Shown: positions 7,105 through 13,374 of the stretch, piece after piece | Numbering within the stretch: the first letter of the stretch is position 1 | Layout of the letters: every line of letters starts with the position of its first letter | Assembly: GCA_001593925.1 (NCBI GenBank) | Contig: LUCD01000020.1 | Coordinates: 1 to 13,374 of the forward strand | Length of the DNA stretch: 13,374 nt | Origin: Candidatus Bathyarchaeota archaeon B26-1 | GTDB lineage: Archaea > Thermoproteota > Bathyarchaeia > Bathyarchaeales > B26-1 | Direction of reading: 5' to 3' | Notes under the pieces: model-generated | Databases searched by the model: none | What the model was told of the DNA's origin: nothing | Seen by the model: only the letters and a program-made list of their open reading frames with translations | Made by a program: the position numbers and the translations under genes

Positions 7105-7779
7105 ATGGGCGACGTGAAAGCCGTCCTCTTCGATCTAGGAGACACTCTTATAAGGACCGCGGATGTAGCCGAGATACTTCGGAGGATACTCAGCCTCTAC
7201 GGTGTGGAGAGGCCTCTACCGGAGATAGAGGAGGCTCGGAGAGAGGCTGAGCTCGAGCTAAGCCCGGAAGACTATAGGCTTCCATACATGGAGTTCTGGA
7301 CTGGGTGGAACCTACGCATCCTGAAGAGGCTTAGAATAGATGCGGATTTGAGGTGGCTGTCCAGAGAGATCGTCAAGGTTTGGTGGGACAACGCGGATGT
7401 CGAGCTTTACCCCGACGTGGCTGAAACCCTCAACCATCTGAGGGGGAGAGGCCTCAAACTCGGCGTGGTCACGAACGGGTTCAAGGACGACGTTGATGAA
7501 GTCCTCCGAAGGGTTGGGCTTGAAGGGGCGTTCGATGTAACTGTTGGCGTGGACGCCGTTGGCAAGCCTAAACCCCACAAGGAGATATTCCTATACGCCG
7601 TTGAGAGGCTGGGCATCCTTCCCCAAGAAGCCTTGTTTGTCGGAGACTCCTTGGAGATGGACTACCTCGGGGCTTTGGGGGCCGGATTGGAAGCCTTGCT
7701 CATAGACCGCAAAGGCAAGATACGAGAGAAAGATATTCGCAAAATAAGGAGTCTACTAGAGGTTGTGAGATACGTATAA
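7105..7779 (+). CDS. HAD-superfamily hydrolase (subfamily IA)
   Basis: 224 residues, normal for the family. The HAD motifs are in order: I, LFDLGDTL with nucleophile Asp10; a helical cap of about 80 residues after it (subclass I, residues ~17-95); II, GVVTNGF (Thr-Asn); III, the Lys of GKPKPHKEIF; IV, FVGDSLEMDYLGA. Motif I is DLGDT rather than DLDGT, a variant common in archaeal HAD proteins; the Gly sits where phosphatases usually have the second, acid-base Asp. The product is probably a small-molecule phosphatase such as a phosphoglycolate- or nucleotide-type enzyme, but the substrate cannot be read from the sequence. The ATG at 7105 has GGTGA (7091-7095) 9 bases upstream. It is divergent from the deoxyribosyltransferase-like gene and 120 bases before gatC. 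Confidence 0.88.
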   Translation: MGDVKAVLFDLGDTLIRTADVAEILRRILSLYGVERPLPEIEEARREAELELSPEDYRLPYMEFWTGWNLRILKRLRIDADLRWLSREIVKVWWDNADVELYPDVAETLNHLRGRGLKLGVVTNGFKDDVDEVLRRVGLEGAFDVTVGVDAVGKPKPHKEIFLYAVERLGILPQEALFVGDSLEMDYLGALGAGLEALLIDRKGKIREKDIRKIRSLLEVVRYV

Positions 7780-7801
7780 GGTAACGAAAAACTTTAGATT
7801 C

Positions 7802-7813
7802 CCGATTTTTCGG
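7802..7813 (+). terminator. Possible small hairpin with T-run after the HAD gene
   Basis: CCGA-TTTT-TCGG, 22 bases after the HAD stop, contains a run of five Ts (7806-7810). Both the T-run and the 4-bp stem are weak signals of termination before the gat cluster. Confidence 0.3.
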
Positions 7814-7908
7814 CATCTCGCAACTCCAGAAGATACTGTCCGCTTCAAATAGGGGAAACCGTTATTTTCTGGAACATCTATTCTAGATGGAAGCGCCGAG
7901 TGGAGACC

Positions 7909-8202
7909 ATGAAGAAGCCGCGGATATCGAGGCGTGAGGTTGAGCACATCGCTTGGCTAGCGCATATAGAGCTCACGGAGGAGGAGAAGACCCTCTTCAC
8001 GGAGCAGCTCAACGAGATACTTGAGTACTTCAGGAAGATAGACTCCGCCGACACGGAGGGTGTATCTCCAACCTACCACGTTTTAGACCTCGTCAACGTC
8101 TATCGCGAGGACGAGGTCCAAGAATCCTTGACGAGGGAAGAGGCTCTCTCAAACGCTCCAAAGAAGGAGAGGGGGTTCCTCAAGGCTCCAAGGATAGTTT
8201 AG
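7909..8202 (+). CDS. gatC: Asp-tRNA(Asn)/Glu-tRNA(Gln) amidotransferase subunit C
   Basis: 97 residues from ATG 7909 (100 from GTG 7900), the usual GatC size. GatC wraps around GatA and anchors it to GatB in the transamidosome. Seen: N-terminal REVEHIAWLAHIELTEEEK, then the helix FTEQLNEILEYFRKI, a linker with the characteristic VSPTYHVLDLVNVYREDE, and the C-terminal tail EALSNAPKKERGFLKAPRIV that lies on GatA in known structures. ATG 7909 has GGAG only 3 bases before it; GTG 7900 is the alternative start. It is the first gene of the gatC-gatA-X-gatB cluster. The 120-base gap upstream probably holds its promoter, perhaps around ttatttt at 7862-7868. Confidence 0.93.
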   Translation: MKKPRISRREVEHIAWLAHIELTEEEKTLFTEQLNEILEYFRKIDSADTEGVSPTYHVLDLVNVYREDEVQESLTREEALSNAPKKERGFLKAPRIV

Positions 8203-8215
8203 AAAGGACTCTAAA

Positions 8216-8235
8216 CCACCTCCGCAAACAGGTGG
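8216..8235. repeat. Perfect 6-bp inverted repeat in the gatC-gatA spacer
   Basis: CCACCT (8216-8221) and AGGTGG (8230-8235) are separated by ccgcaaac. The hairpin lies 14 bases after the gatC stop and 34 bases before the gatA start. It could be an RNA stem affecting gatA translation or processing, or chance. Confidence 0.3.
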
Positions 8236-8269
8236 ATCAGAAGGGTCATGGTGAAGGTGGACTCCACGT

Positions 8270-9733
8270 ATGCCTGAACTCTACGAGTTGACCGGTAGAG
8301 AAGTCTCCGAGAAGATAAGGAGCAGAGAGCTAACCGTTAAGGAGTACATCTCATCGATCCTAGAGAGGATACGTAAGGTCGAAGAGAAAGTTCACGCCTT
8401 CGTCACGGTCTTGGAGGAGGATGCCCTAAAAAGGGCTGAGGAGATCGATCGTAAGGCTGATTGTGGACATGGCCTCGGAAGGCTCTGCGGGGTAGCCGTA
8501 GCCGTCAAAGACAACATCTGCACCAAAGGCGTCAGAACAACATGCTCGTCCCGTATGCTGAAGGACTTCGTTCCTCCATACAACGCCACGGTGATCGAGA
8601 GGCTTCTGAGAGAAGACGCCGTCATCATAGGTAAGACGAATATGGACGAGTTTGCCATGGGCTCCACAACTGAGACGAGCTACTTCGGAGCCACACGCAA
8701 CCCATGGAACCCCACCCTTGTTCCGGGAGGCTCCTCTGGAGGAAGCGCGGCCGCCGTAGCCGCTGGGGAGGCAACCTTAGCCCTAGGCTCCGACACGGGA
8801 GGCTCGATAAGGTGTCCAGCCAGCTACTGCAACGTGGTCGGCCTGAAACCCACGTACGGGCTTGTAAGCCGGTACGGCCTCATAGCTTACGCTAACAGCC
8901 TCGAACAGATAGGGCCTATAACCATCGACACTTACGACTGCGCCTTGCTCTTAAGCGTGATCGCCGGCCACGACCCCAAGGACAGCACATCGGTCAAGAC
9001 CCCTCGAAGGGATTATGTGGATTTTCTTGAAGGGGGTGTAGAGGGCTTCAAGATAGGGGTTCCATCCGAGTTCTTCGGCGAGGGGGTGGACGCCCGCGTT
9101 AAAGAGTGTGTCTGGAGAGCCATCCACACGTTGGAGAGTCTAGGAGCCACTTACGAGGAGGTCTCCCTCCCAAGCCTAGAGTACGCTTTACCCGCCTACT
9201 ACATAATAGCGATGTCCGAGGCGAGTTCAAACCTAGCCCGTTACGACGGACTCCGCTACGGCTACCGCGTGGAGGAGGACTCTTGGGACTGGCCCACGGT
9301 CTACTCGAAGAGTAGGAGAGTAGGGTTCGGAGCAGAAGTTAGGAGGCGGATAATCCTCGGGACATACGCTCTCTCAGCCGGCTACTACGACCAATACTAC
9401 CTCAAAGCACTCAAGATAAGAACCCTGATCAGGAGGGACTTCGAGAAGGCCTTCGAGAAGTTCAACCTCTTAGCCGGCCCAACCATGCCTGTACCCCCCT
9501 TTAGGATAGGAGAGAAGATTCAGAACCCCCTCGAACTTTACATGTGCGATATACTCACGGTTCCGGCGAACCTGACGGGTGGCCCGGCGGTCACCGTGCC
9601 ATGCGGCTTCGTAGACGGTCTTCCAGTAGGCCTCCAGCTCATGGGGAGACCCTTCAGAGAGGACCTACTGTTGAGGGCGGCGAAGGCGTACGGGGATCGT
9701 GCAGGATTTGAGGGGTTGAGGCCGAAACTCTGA
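8270..9733 (+). CDS. gatA: Asp-tRNA(Asn)/Glu-tRNA(Gln) amidotransferase subunit A (glutaminase)
   Basis: 487 residues, matching GatA. It hydrolyses glutamine (or asparagine) and sends ammonia to GatB. It belongs to the amidase-signature family with a Ser-cisSer-Lys triad: Lys80 in VAVKDNICTKG, cis-Ser155 in the GGSSGGS motif (153-159), and nucleophile Ser179 in GSDTGGSIRCP. The C-terminal region keeps TVPANLTGGPAVTVPCG and GLPVGLQLMGRPFRED, typical of GatA rather than other amidases. ATG 8270 has GGTGG (8256-8260) 9 bases upstream. A 9-codon frame starting at 8248 overlaps the start, with its stop at 8275-8277. All catalytic residues are present, so the enzyme should be active. The gatB gene is not next but one gene further on. 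Confidence 0.97.
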   Translation: MPELYELTGREVSEKIRSRELTVKEYISSILERIRKVEEKVHAFVTVLEEDALKRAEEIDRKADCGHGLGRLCGVAVAVKDNICTKGVRTTCSSRMLKDFVPPYNATVIERLLREDAVIIGKTNMDEFAMGSTTETSYFGATRNPWNPTLVPGGSSGGSAAAVAAGEATLALGSDTGGSIRCPASYCNVVGLKPTYGLVSRYGLIAYANSLEQIGPITIDTYDCALLLSVIAGHDPKDSTSVKTPRRDYVDFLEGGVEGFKIGVPSEFFGEGVDARVKECVWRAIHTLESLGATYEEVSLPSLEYALPAYYIIAMSEASSNLARYDGLRYGYRVEEDSWDWPTVYSKSRRVGFGAEVRRRIILGTYALSAGYYDQYYLKALKIRTLIRRDFEKAFEKFNLLAGPTMPVPPFRIGEKIQNPLELYMCDILTVPANLTGGPAVTVPCGFVDGLPVGLQLMGRPFREDLLLRAAKAYGDRAGFEGLRPKL

Positions 9734-9792
9734 GCTGACAACGGTTTATGGCCCTTCTTTACCACTGAGGAAACGGTGTTCTCTAGTAAACC

Positions 9793-9802
9793 CTTTTAAA
9801 AG
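9793..9802 (+). promoter_or_regulatory. TATA box for the small gene between gatA and gatB
   Basis: The palindrome cttttaaaag is centred about 39 bases before the TTG at 9837. It would give a transcript start near 9823, so this gene and perhaps gatB may have a promoter of their own inside the gat cluster. Confidence 0.45.
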
Positions 9803-9836
9803 TAGGCGGTCCAGATTACTTTGGATGTGAGAAGTC

Positions 9837-10250
9837 TTGAGGGGAGGCTACATTCTACGGATCACTAGGGAAGAGTGGCTTCGCCAAGTCTTCGAGTTAA
9901 AGAAGTACTATCCAGGCGTTAGGAGGGCTTGGACGCCCGGCTTAACGGTTCTTTTAGCGAGGAAGATGGAGGCCGGCGACTCCTTCGTAGGGTATGGAAC
10001 GATAGGGGACTTCGTGAAGTTGGAGAACCTCTCGGAGGATGAGAGAAGCATGTGCAGAAGGATGGGGTGGAGGGGAGCCATAATCTTCGAGAACCTCTTC
10101 AAGTTTGACCCTCCACTCCCGATTAAGGAGACGATTCTCCGCTACTCCAAAGCCAAAGGCAAATACTTACACGGGTTCTCCCTACTCAGCGAGGAGGTCG
10201 ATTCAATCCTGAACAGAGCCGAGGAACTCTGTAAAATCTATAAGGTTTAA
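9837..10250 (+). CDS. Uncharacterised protein, possibly PUA/EVE-like, inside the gat cluster
   Basis: 137 residues. I do not recognise a named family with certainty. Seen: basic-aromatic N-terminus (EEWLRQVFELKKYYPGVRR), then LTVLLARKMEAGDSFVGYGTIG (38-59), an acidic stretch LENLSEDERSMCRR, the strand region WRGAIIFENLFKFDPPLPIKE (78-98), and a helical C-terminus with GKYLHGFSLLSEEVDSIL. The pattern of lysine, 'GDxFVGYGTI' strand, and 'FxxLxxFxPPLPI' edge resembles PUA-like folds of the EVE/ASCH type, which bind modified bases or RNA; this is an inference from shape only. No membrane segment or signal peptide. The start is TTG at 9837, since the same frame has a stop at 9828 and no other start before Met44. 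It has its own TATA box and lies 103 bases after gatA and about 40-50 before gatB. Confidence 0.7.
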   Translation: MRGGYILRITREEWLRQVFELKKYYPGVRRAWTPGLTVLLARKMEAGDSFVGYGTIGDFVKLENLSEDERSMCRRMGWRGAIIFENLFKFDPPLPIKETILRYSKAKGKYLHGFSLLSEEVDSILNRAEELCKIYKV

Positions 10251-10299
10251 TGCATCTCATCTCGGTGTAGCTATTCGCGGCTGAGGCTAGGTGCGGTCT

Positions 10300-11781
10300 A
10301 TGAGCGTTCAGGGAGTGATCATCGGGCTTGAGGTTCACGTTCAACTCACAAGTTTAAAGACGAAACTCTTCTGCGGATGCTCATCGGATTACCGCGGCAA
10401 AGAACCGAACACCCTAGTCTGCCCGGTCTGCCTAGGGCTCCCGGGAGCCCTACCAGTCCTAAACAGGAAGGCCCTCGAGTACGCCGTTATGGCCGCCCTA
10501 GCCCTTAACTGTAAAGTCTCCAAGAGGATGTTCTTCTTCAGGAAGAACTACTTCTACCCAGACATGCCGAAGAACTTCCAGATATCCCAGTACGACAGGG
10601 CTGGAGGGGTACCCCTAGCCGTCAACGGATACCTAACGATCGAAGACCAGAACAGAGTGAAGAAGATTCGTATCAGCAGAATCCATCTAGAGGAGGATCC
10701 CGGCCGTCTCGTCCATCTGGGTCCTATAGACCAGTCTCCCTACACTCTGGTCGATTATAACAGGGCGGGCATAGCCTTACTTGAGGTTGTCACGGAGCCT
10801 GACTTTAACTCCCCCAAGGAGGCGAGGCTCTTCCTCCAGAAGTTGAGGTCGATACTGGAGCATCTAGGAGTCTTCGACGGGAGCTTGGAAGGTGCAATGC
10901 GTTGCGACGCAAACATCTCATTGGAGGGCGGAACCAGAGTTGAGATCAAGAATATAACCTCCTTTAAGGAGGTGGAGCGCGCCTTGAACTTCGAGATTTT
11001 GAGGCAGAGGGACCTCCTAGAGAAGGGGATATCCGTCAAGAGGGAGACCCGTCACTGGGATGAGGCGCGCAGAATCACCGTAAGCCTACGGACAAAAGAG
11101 GAGGAGCAGGATTACCGTTACTTCCCTGAACCCGACTTGGTCCCCATAGTCTTGAGCGAAGAGTTCATAAAGGACGTTAAGAGGAGGATGCCTGAGCTCC
11201 CTGAGGCGAGGATGAGAAGGTTCATGCTCTCTTACGGGCTTCCACGGTACGACGCTGAGGTTCTCGTCAGCTCAAAGGACCTAGCCGACTTCTTTGAGGA
11301 ATGCGTGAAAATCTACAATAAGCCGAAGAAGATAAGCAACTGGATGATGAGCGACCTACTGAGATGCCTCTACGAGAACAACTTGGAACTCAAAGAGTCG
11401 AAGATTACACCTCAGAGCCTAGTTGAGATGATCCAGCTGATAGAGGAGGGAACCATAAGCGTAAAAATAGCCAAGAAGATACTGCCGACGATGATCTTAA
11501 CCGGGAGAAGCCCCAGAGAGATCGTTGAGTCCGAAGGGTTGACGAAGATAACCAGCCGGAAACTCCTCAGCGAGCTTATAGCCACGGTCTTCAGGGAGAA
11601 CCCTAAAGCCGTCCGGGACGCGTTAACCAACGAGAAGGCGGTCCACTTCCTAGTAGGCCAGCTCATGAAGAAGACGAAGGGGAAGGCTGACCCCGCCTTA
11701 GCAAACGAGATGATAAAGGAGATGCTGGAGGCAGTGAGGAGAAAAGAAGGGTCTTCAAAGGCTTCAACGCCAAGTCAATAA
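10300..11781 (+). CDS. gatB: Asp-tRNA(Asn)/Glu-tRNA(Gln) amidotransferase subunit B
   Basis: 493 residues from ATG 10300 (496 from GTG 10291). GatB binds the mischarged tRNA, activates the side-chain carboxylate with ATP and accepts ammonia from GatA. Seen: IGLEVHVQL at the start, a zinc site of four cysteines (28, 30, 44, 47 counted from GTG 10291) in FCGCSSDY and LVCPVCLGLPGALP, the signature FFRKNYFYPDMPKNFQISQYD, then DANISL, the acidic DYRYFPEPDL, and a C-terminal helical YqeY-type tRNA-binding domain (NPKAVRDALTNEKAVHFLVG, then KADPALANEMIKEML). It is GatB rather than archaeal GatE: there is no AspRS-like insertion. ATG 10300 is preferred because AGGTG (10289-10293) lies 6 bases upstream. 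The last 7 bases overlap the PAC2 gene on the other strand. Confidence 0.96.
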   Translation: MSVQGVIIGLEVHVQLTSLKTKLFCGCSSDYRGKEPNTLVCPVCLGLPGALPVLNRKALEYAVMAALALNCKVSKRMFFFRKNYFYPDMPKNFQISQYDRAGGVPLAVNGYLTIEDQNRVKKIRISRIHLEEDPGRLVHLGPIDQSPYTLVDYNRAGIALLEVVTEPDFNSPKEARLFLQKLRSILEHLGVFDGSLEGAMRCDANISLEGGTRVEIKNITSFKEVERALNFEILRQRDLLEKGISVKRETRHWDEARRITVSLRTKEEEQDYRYFPEPDLVPIVLSEEFIKDVKRRMPELPEARMRRFMLSYGLPRYDAEVLVSSKDLADFFEECVKIYNKPKKISNWMMSDLLRCLYENNLELKESKITPQSLVEMIQLIEEGTISVKIAKKILPTMILTGRSPREIVESEGLTKITSRKLLSELIATVFRENPKAVRDALTNEKAVHFLVGQLMKKTKGKADPALANEMIKEMLEAVRRKEGSSKASTPSQ

Positions 11782-12431
11782 GGAGACTTCTCTAGTTCCG
11801 CTCCTAAGTCAGACTTTAGAACCTTATTTACGAACCTGAAGACGTGGAAAGCTGCTTCACGGTCGGCTGGAACCCCTATCGTCGAGCCTAAGAGACAAAC
11901 CCCTTCCATCCCCCTATTCTTAGCCAACCCTAAAAGTAGGCCGGACGCCCCCATGATCTTACCGTTCCCATATATTACCGCTCCCTTCTCCATGTACTCT
12001 ACCGCAACCTTCTGGGAAGTCGCCGCTACGTATATCTCCCTCATGGGGCGGGATGTCGGGGCTCCACCTATCGTCATTACGAAACGGCATCCGAGGCTGG
12101 CTACGAAGTCTAGGACTTCACTGCAAACCTCGTAGTGAGCTGGGATGTCCTCTAGGGAGGGCTGGGTGTCCCCCGTCAAGATTATGAGGTCTCTACCCAT
12201 CTTCGAGGCGTAGAACTCGTATCTGGGAGGCCGGCAGACACCGTCTTCGTCTATTAGGACTATGTCTGGGAATGAAGGGGAGTACAATTCAGCGAAGAGC
12301 TCGGCACCCGAAAACTCTATCAGGAGGTGGGCCACGATCTTCCCTACGTTCCCGAGTCCTGGAAGCCCGCTCACAAGTATGGGGTTCTTCAAGTCTGGCT
12401 GGAACCTTAAACGGATGTAAGGTCTGTTCAT
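11775..12431 (-). CDS. PAC2-family protein (proteasome assembly chaperone-like)
   Basis: 218 residues from ATG 12431. The PAC2 family fold is seen in ILVSGLPGLGNVGKIVAHLLIE near the N-terminus, a middle strand-loop LIILTGDTQPSLED, and GNGKIMGASGLLLGLAKNRG followed by GVCLLGSTIGVP. Archaeal relatives (PbaA/PbaB, COG2047) bind proteasome alpha subunits or related ATPases; which partner applies here is unknown. A longer frame starts at 12494 (TTG/ATG-like), but a TATA box at 12457-12466 lies inside that extension and is about 30 bases before ATG 12431, so the short, leaderless form is favoured. The 3' end overlaps the gatB stop by 7 bases. No proteasome gene is in the window. Confidence 0.85.
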   Translation of the reverse strand: MNRPYIRLRFQPDLKNPILVSGLPGLGNVGKIVAHLLIEFSGAELFAELYSPSFPDIVLIDEDGVCRPPRYEFYASKMGRDLIILTGDTQPSLEDIPAHYEVCSEVLDFVASLGCRFVMTIGGAPTSRPMREIYVAATSQKVAVEYMEKGAVIYGNGKIMGASGLLLGLAKNRGMEGVCLLGSTIGVPADREAAFHVFRFVNKVLKSDLGAELEKSPY

Positions 12432-12456
12432 ATCAAGCCTTCGGAAGACAACGAAC

Positions 12457-12466
12457 TTATTTATAG
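12457..12466. promoter_or_regulatory. Back-to-back TATA box for the PAC2 gene and the downstream membrane-protein gene
   Basis: The box reads cttatttata on the plus strand and TATAAATAAG on the minus strand. Its centre is about 30 bases from ATG 12431 (minus) and about 27 bases from ATG 12488 (plus). Both distances fit leaderless transcripts. Confidence 0.5.
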
Positions 12467-12487
12467 GTTTCGACTTGCATGGGAGAC

Positions 12488-12566
12488 ATGGCAACTTAAG
12501 GTTTACCTGACCCTCTCCCTTCTATACCTTCTGTGGGATGGTTTATTTTCAGGTTCCATTTCAAGA
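12488..12566 (+). other. Probable N-terminal part of the membrane-protein gene, out of frame with its ATG
   Basis: ATG 12488 opens ATG-GCA-ACT-TAA and stops at once. One base further on (from AAG 12498), 23 codons are open and continue into the membrane-protein frame at 12567. They encode a hydrophobic helix, VYLTLSLLYLLWDGLF, that looks like a first membrane span. Skipping the T at 12497 would join both. No ATG, GTG or TTG lies in the extension frame itself; only CTG codons at 12507 and 12531. Explanations are a sequencing or assembly error, a +1 programmed frameshift at the UAA, a CTG start, or a recent mutation. Confidence 0.45.
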
Positions 12567-13055
12567 TTGGAGGTTGATTTCAACTCCTTCCAAGGTGAGT
12601 TATTTGTGCATCTCCACAGGCTTCTTGGGTTTAAGTTGCCACCTCTTGCATGGGTTTTGGGTCTACTGGGAACTCTGCTATACTTCCAATCATTTTATAT
12701 AGATCAAGCGTCAAAAAGGGGTAGAGAGGTGCTGGTGATGAATAGCGTTAAAGCCTCAGGGTTCACAGTGCTCTTCATAGGGGTTGCGGTGCTCCTCTTC
12801 ACCTTCTATCACGCTTACCTACTCCTCCAAGGAATCTTGGAGATACCAGTGTCCGAAGACCTCATGAGCCTCTTCGGAGAAGCACTTGCGCCTCTCATAT
12901 CATACTCGATAAAGGCTCTGTACTTGGGAATAATGGGGTGGATAGGGTCCATACTGACTAGGAGAGGAGTCCAGATCGTAACTTACGAGAGGAAACGCGG
13001 AGAGACCGCCCCCTCATCCATCGAGGTAGTTGGAGAACGCACGAAGAGTAAGTGA
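12567..13055 (+). CDS. Small multi-pass membrane protein of unknown function
   Basis: 162 residues if started at TTG 12567. Three membrane segments are visible: about 25-45 (PPLAWVLGLLGTLLYF), 63-86 (ASGFTVLFIGVAVLLFTFYHAYLLL) and 106-130 (ALAPLISYSIKALYLGIMGWIGSIL), followed by a basic, hydrophilic C-terminal tail of about 30 residues that is probably cytoplasmic. A fourth, first span is likely from the out-of-frame stretch just upstream, so the TTG start is doubtful. Family not recognised; no catalytic or transport motif is seen. The first 150 bases use more A/T-ending codons than the rest of the window. It is followed after 62 bases by another membrane-protein gene on the same strand, and the two may form an operon or a two-part envelope complex (inference). 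Confidence 0.7.
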   Translation: MEVDFNSFQGELFVHLHRLLGFKLPPLAWVLGLLGTLLYFQSFYIDQASKRGREVLVMNSVKASGFTVLFIGVAVLLFTFYHAYLLLQGILEIPVSEDLMSLFGEALAPLISYSIKALYLGIMGWIGSILTRRGVQIVTYERKRGETAPSSIEVVGERTKSK

Positions 13056-13095
13056 GTCTGGAGAGAGATGGTTAGACGGCTTTTACTTGTTAATC

Positions 13096-13110
13096 CCCGC
13101 CTCATGCGGG
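13096..13110 (+). repeat. Small GC hairpin overlapping the ribosome site of the last gene
   Basis: CCCGC (13096-13100) pairs with GCGGG (13106-13110) around the loop ctcat. The 3' arm shares two bases with the GGAGG ribosome site (13109-13113) before GTG 13118. The stem could limit access to the start, but with only 5 bp it may be chance. Confidence 0.3.
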
Positions 13111-13117
13111 AGGACAG

Positions 13118-13374
13118 GTGAACCACGAAGTGAAGCAGAGCATTAGGGCGCTCGGATGGGCTATAACCCTCTCCATGCTCTTGACGTTCGCTTTTCTCGT
13201 GACATCCATATACTCGATGGTCCAGACGATCCTTGAGGACCAAGGGATAAGCATAGGGGAAGTTCAATCCGACGTCTCGAACGGCCTCTTAACCCTATCG
13301 ATCCCCCTAACCGTAAACAATACCGGATACTACGATATCTCCAACTTCAACGTGACCTTGGTCTTGAAGAAGCC
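13118..13374 (+). CDS. N-terminal part of a membrane-anchored surface protein (3' truncated by window)
   Basis: A frame starting with GTG at 13118 is open to the right edge and gives 85 residues. Seen: a short basic N-terminus (NHEVKQSIRALG), one membrane segment at about residues 13-36 (WAITLSMLLTFAFLVTSIYSM), then polar, beta-rich sequence with glycosylation-type N-x-T sites (LTVNNTGYYDISNFNVTLVL). This suggests a cell-surface protein held by an N-terminal anchor with an outside beta-sandwich region. GGAGG at 13109-13113 sits 4 bases before the GTG and supports this start. ATG 13104 is not the start, because its frame stops after 5 codons. It follows the small membrane-protein gene by 62 bases. 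The missing C-terminal part prevents a family assignment. Confidence 0.75.
   Translation, partial: MNHEVKQSIRALGWAITLSMLLTFAFLVTSIYSMVQTILEDQGISIGEVQSDVSNGLLTLSIPLTVNNTGYYDISNFNVTLVLKK

Noticed and set aside
8248..8277. Nine-codon frame overlapping the gatA start, as an independent gene
   Set aside because: Too short and without its own ribosome site to call as a gene; mentioned only as a possible upstream frame.
11344..11370. ATGATGA followed by CTGA, resembling box C and D' of a C/D guide RNA
   Set aside because: It lies within the conserved gatB coding sequence, and no matching C' and D boxes were seen at normal distances.
12432..12494. N-terminal extension of the PAC2 protein from 12494
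   Set aside because: It contains the probable TATA box, and the family motif begins soon after ATG 12431, so the shorter protein is more likely.
1..13374. CRISPR array, insertion sequence, toxin-antitoxin or defence cluster
   Set aside because: No spaced direct repeats, transposase, integrase, nuclease or paired toxin-like small genes were seen; most genes are housekeeping or envelope type.

Overview
The window looks like a chromosomal segment from an archaeon, most likely a thermophile of the TACK or Bathyarchaeia-like branch; this lineage guess is an inference from gene content only. Archaeal signs are a PAC2-family proteasome-assembly-type protein, a TrmB-type regulator, a RadA/KaiC-like P-loop protein, TATA boxes about 25-30 bases before start codons with several apparently leaderless genes, GGAGG or GGTGA ribosome sites where there is a leader, heavy use of AGG/AGA and ATA codons, and frequent TTG starts. 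No tRNA, rRNA, CRISPR array, insertion sequence or phage gene was found.

Layout. 1-785: the end of a surface-anchored membrane protein with a cytoplasmic coiled-coil tail. 850-2994: a TrmB-type regulator facing a two-domain KaiC-like ATPase, with stop codons that abut. 2995-3346: a gene-poor stretch with the KaiC gene's promoter and a possible decayed gene. 3347-3529: a 2[4Fe-4S] ferredoxin. 3644-5137 (minus): an asparagine-synthetase-like protein with a degraded glutaminase site, divergent from purB (5170-6540). 6566-7021 (minus): a nucleoside deoxyribosyltransferase-like protein, divergent from a HAD hydrolase (7105-7779). 7909-11781: gatC, gatA, an unrecognised small gene, then gatB. 11775-12431 (minus): PAC2 protein overlapping the end of gatB. 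12488-13374: two small membrane-protein genes, the second cut by the window edge.

How the genes fit together. GatCAB converts mischarged Asp-tRNA(Asn) (and in bacteria Glu-tRNA(Gln)) to the amidated form. Archaea normally use GatDE for Gln, so GatCAB here suggests that Asn-tRNA is made by transamidation. That makes the nearby asparagine-synthetase-like protein, which lacks glutamine-binding residues and has Gln in place of the usual catalytic Glu, doubtful as an ordinary asparagine synthetase. PurB, the deoxyribosyltransferase-like protein and the HAD protein are loosely linked by nucleotide metabolism.

Most worth a second look: a long imperfect dyad centred on the start of the TrmB-type gene (a candidate operator); a back-to-back TATA box at about 12457-12466 that would serve two leaderless genes, one of which needs a +1 frameshift three codons after its ATG; the atypical AsnB-like enzyme; the uncharacterised gene inside the gat cluster; and the KaiC-like protein whose second P-loop is destroyed. 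I did not find a clear defence or mobile system.
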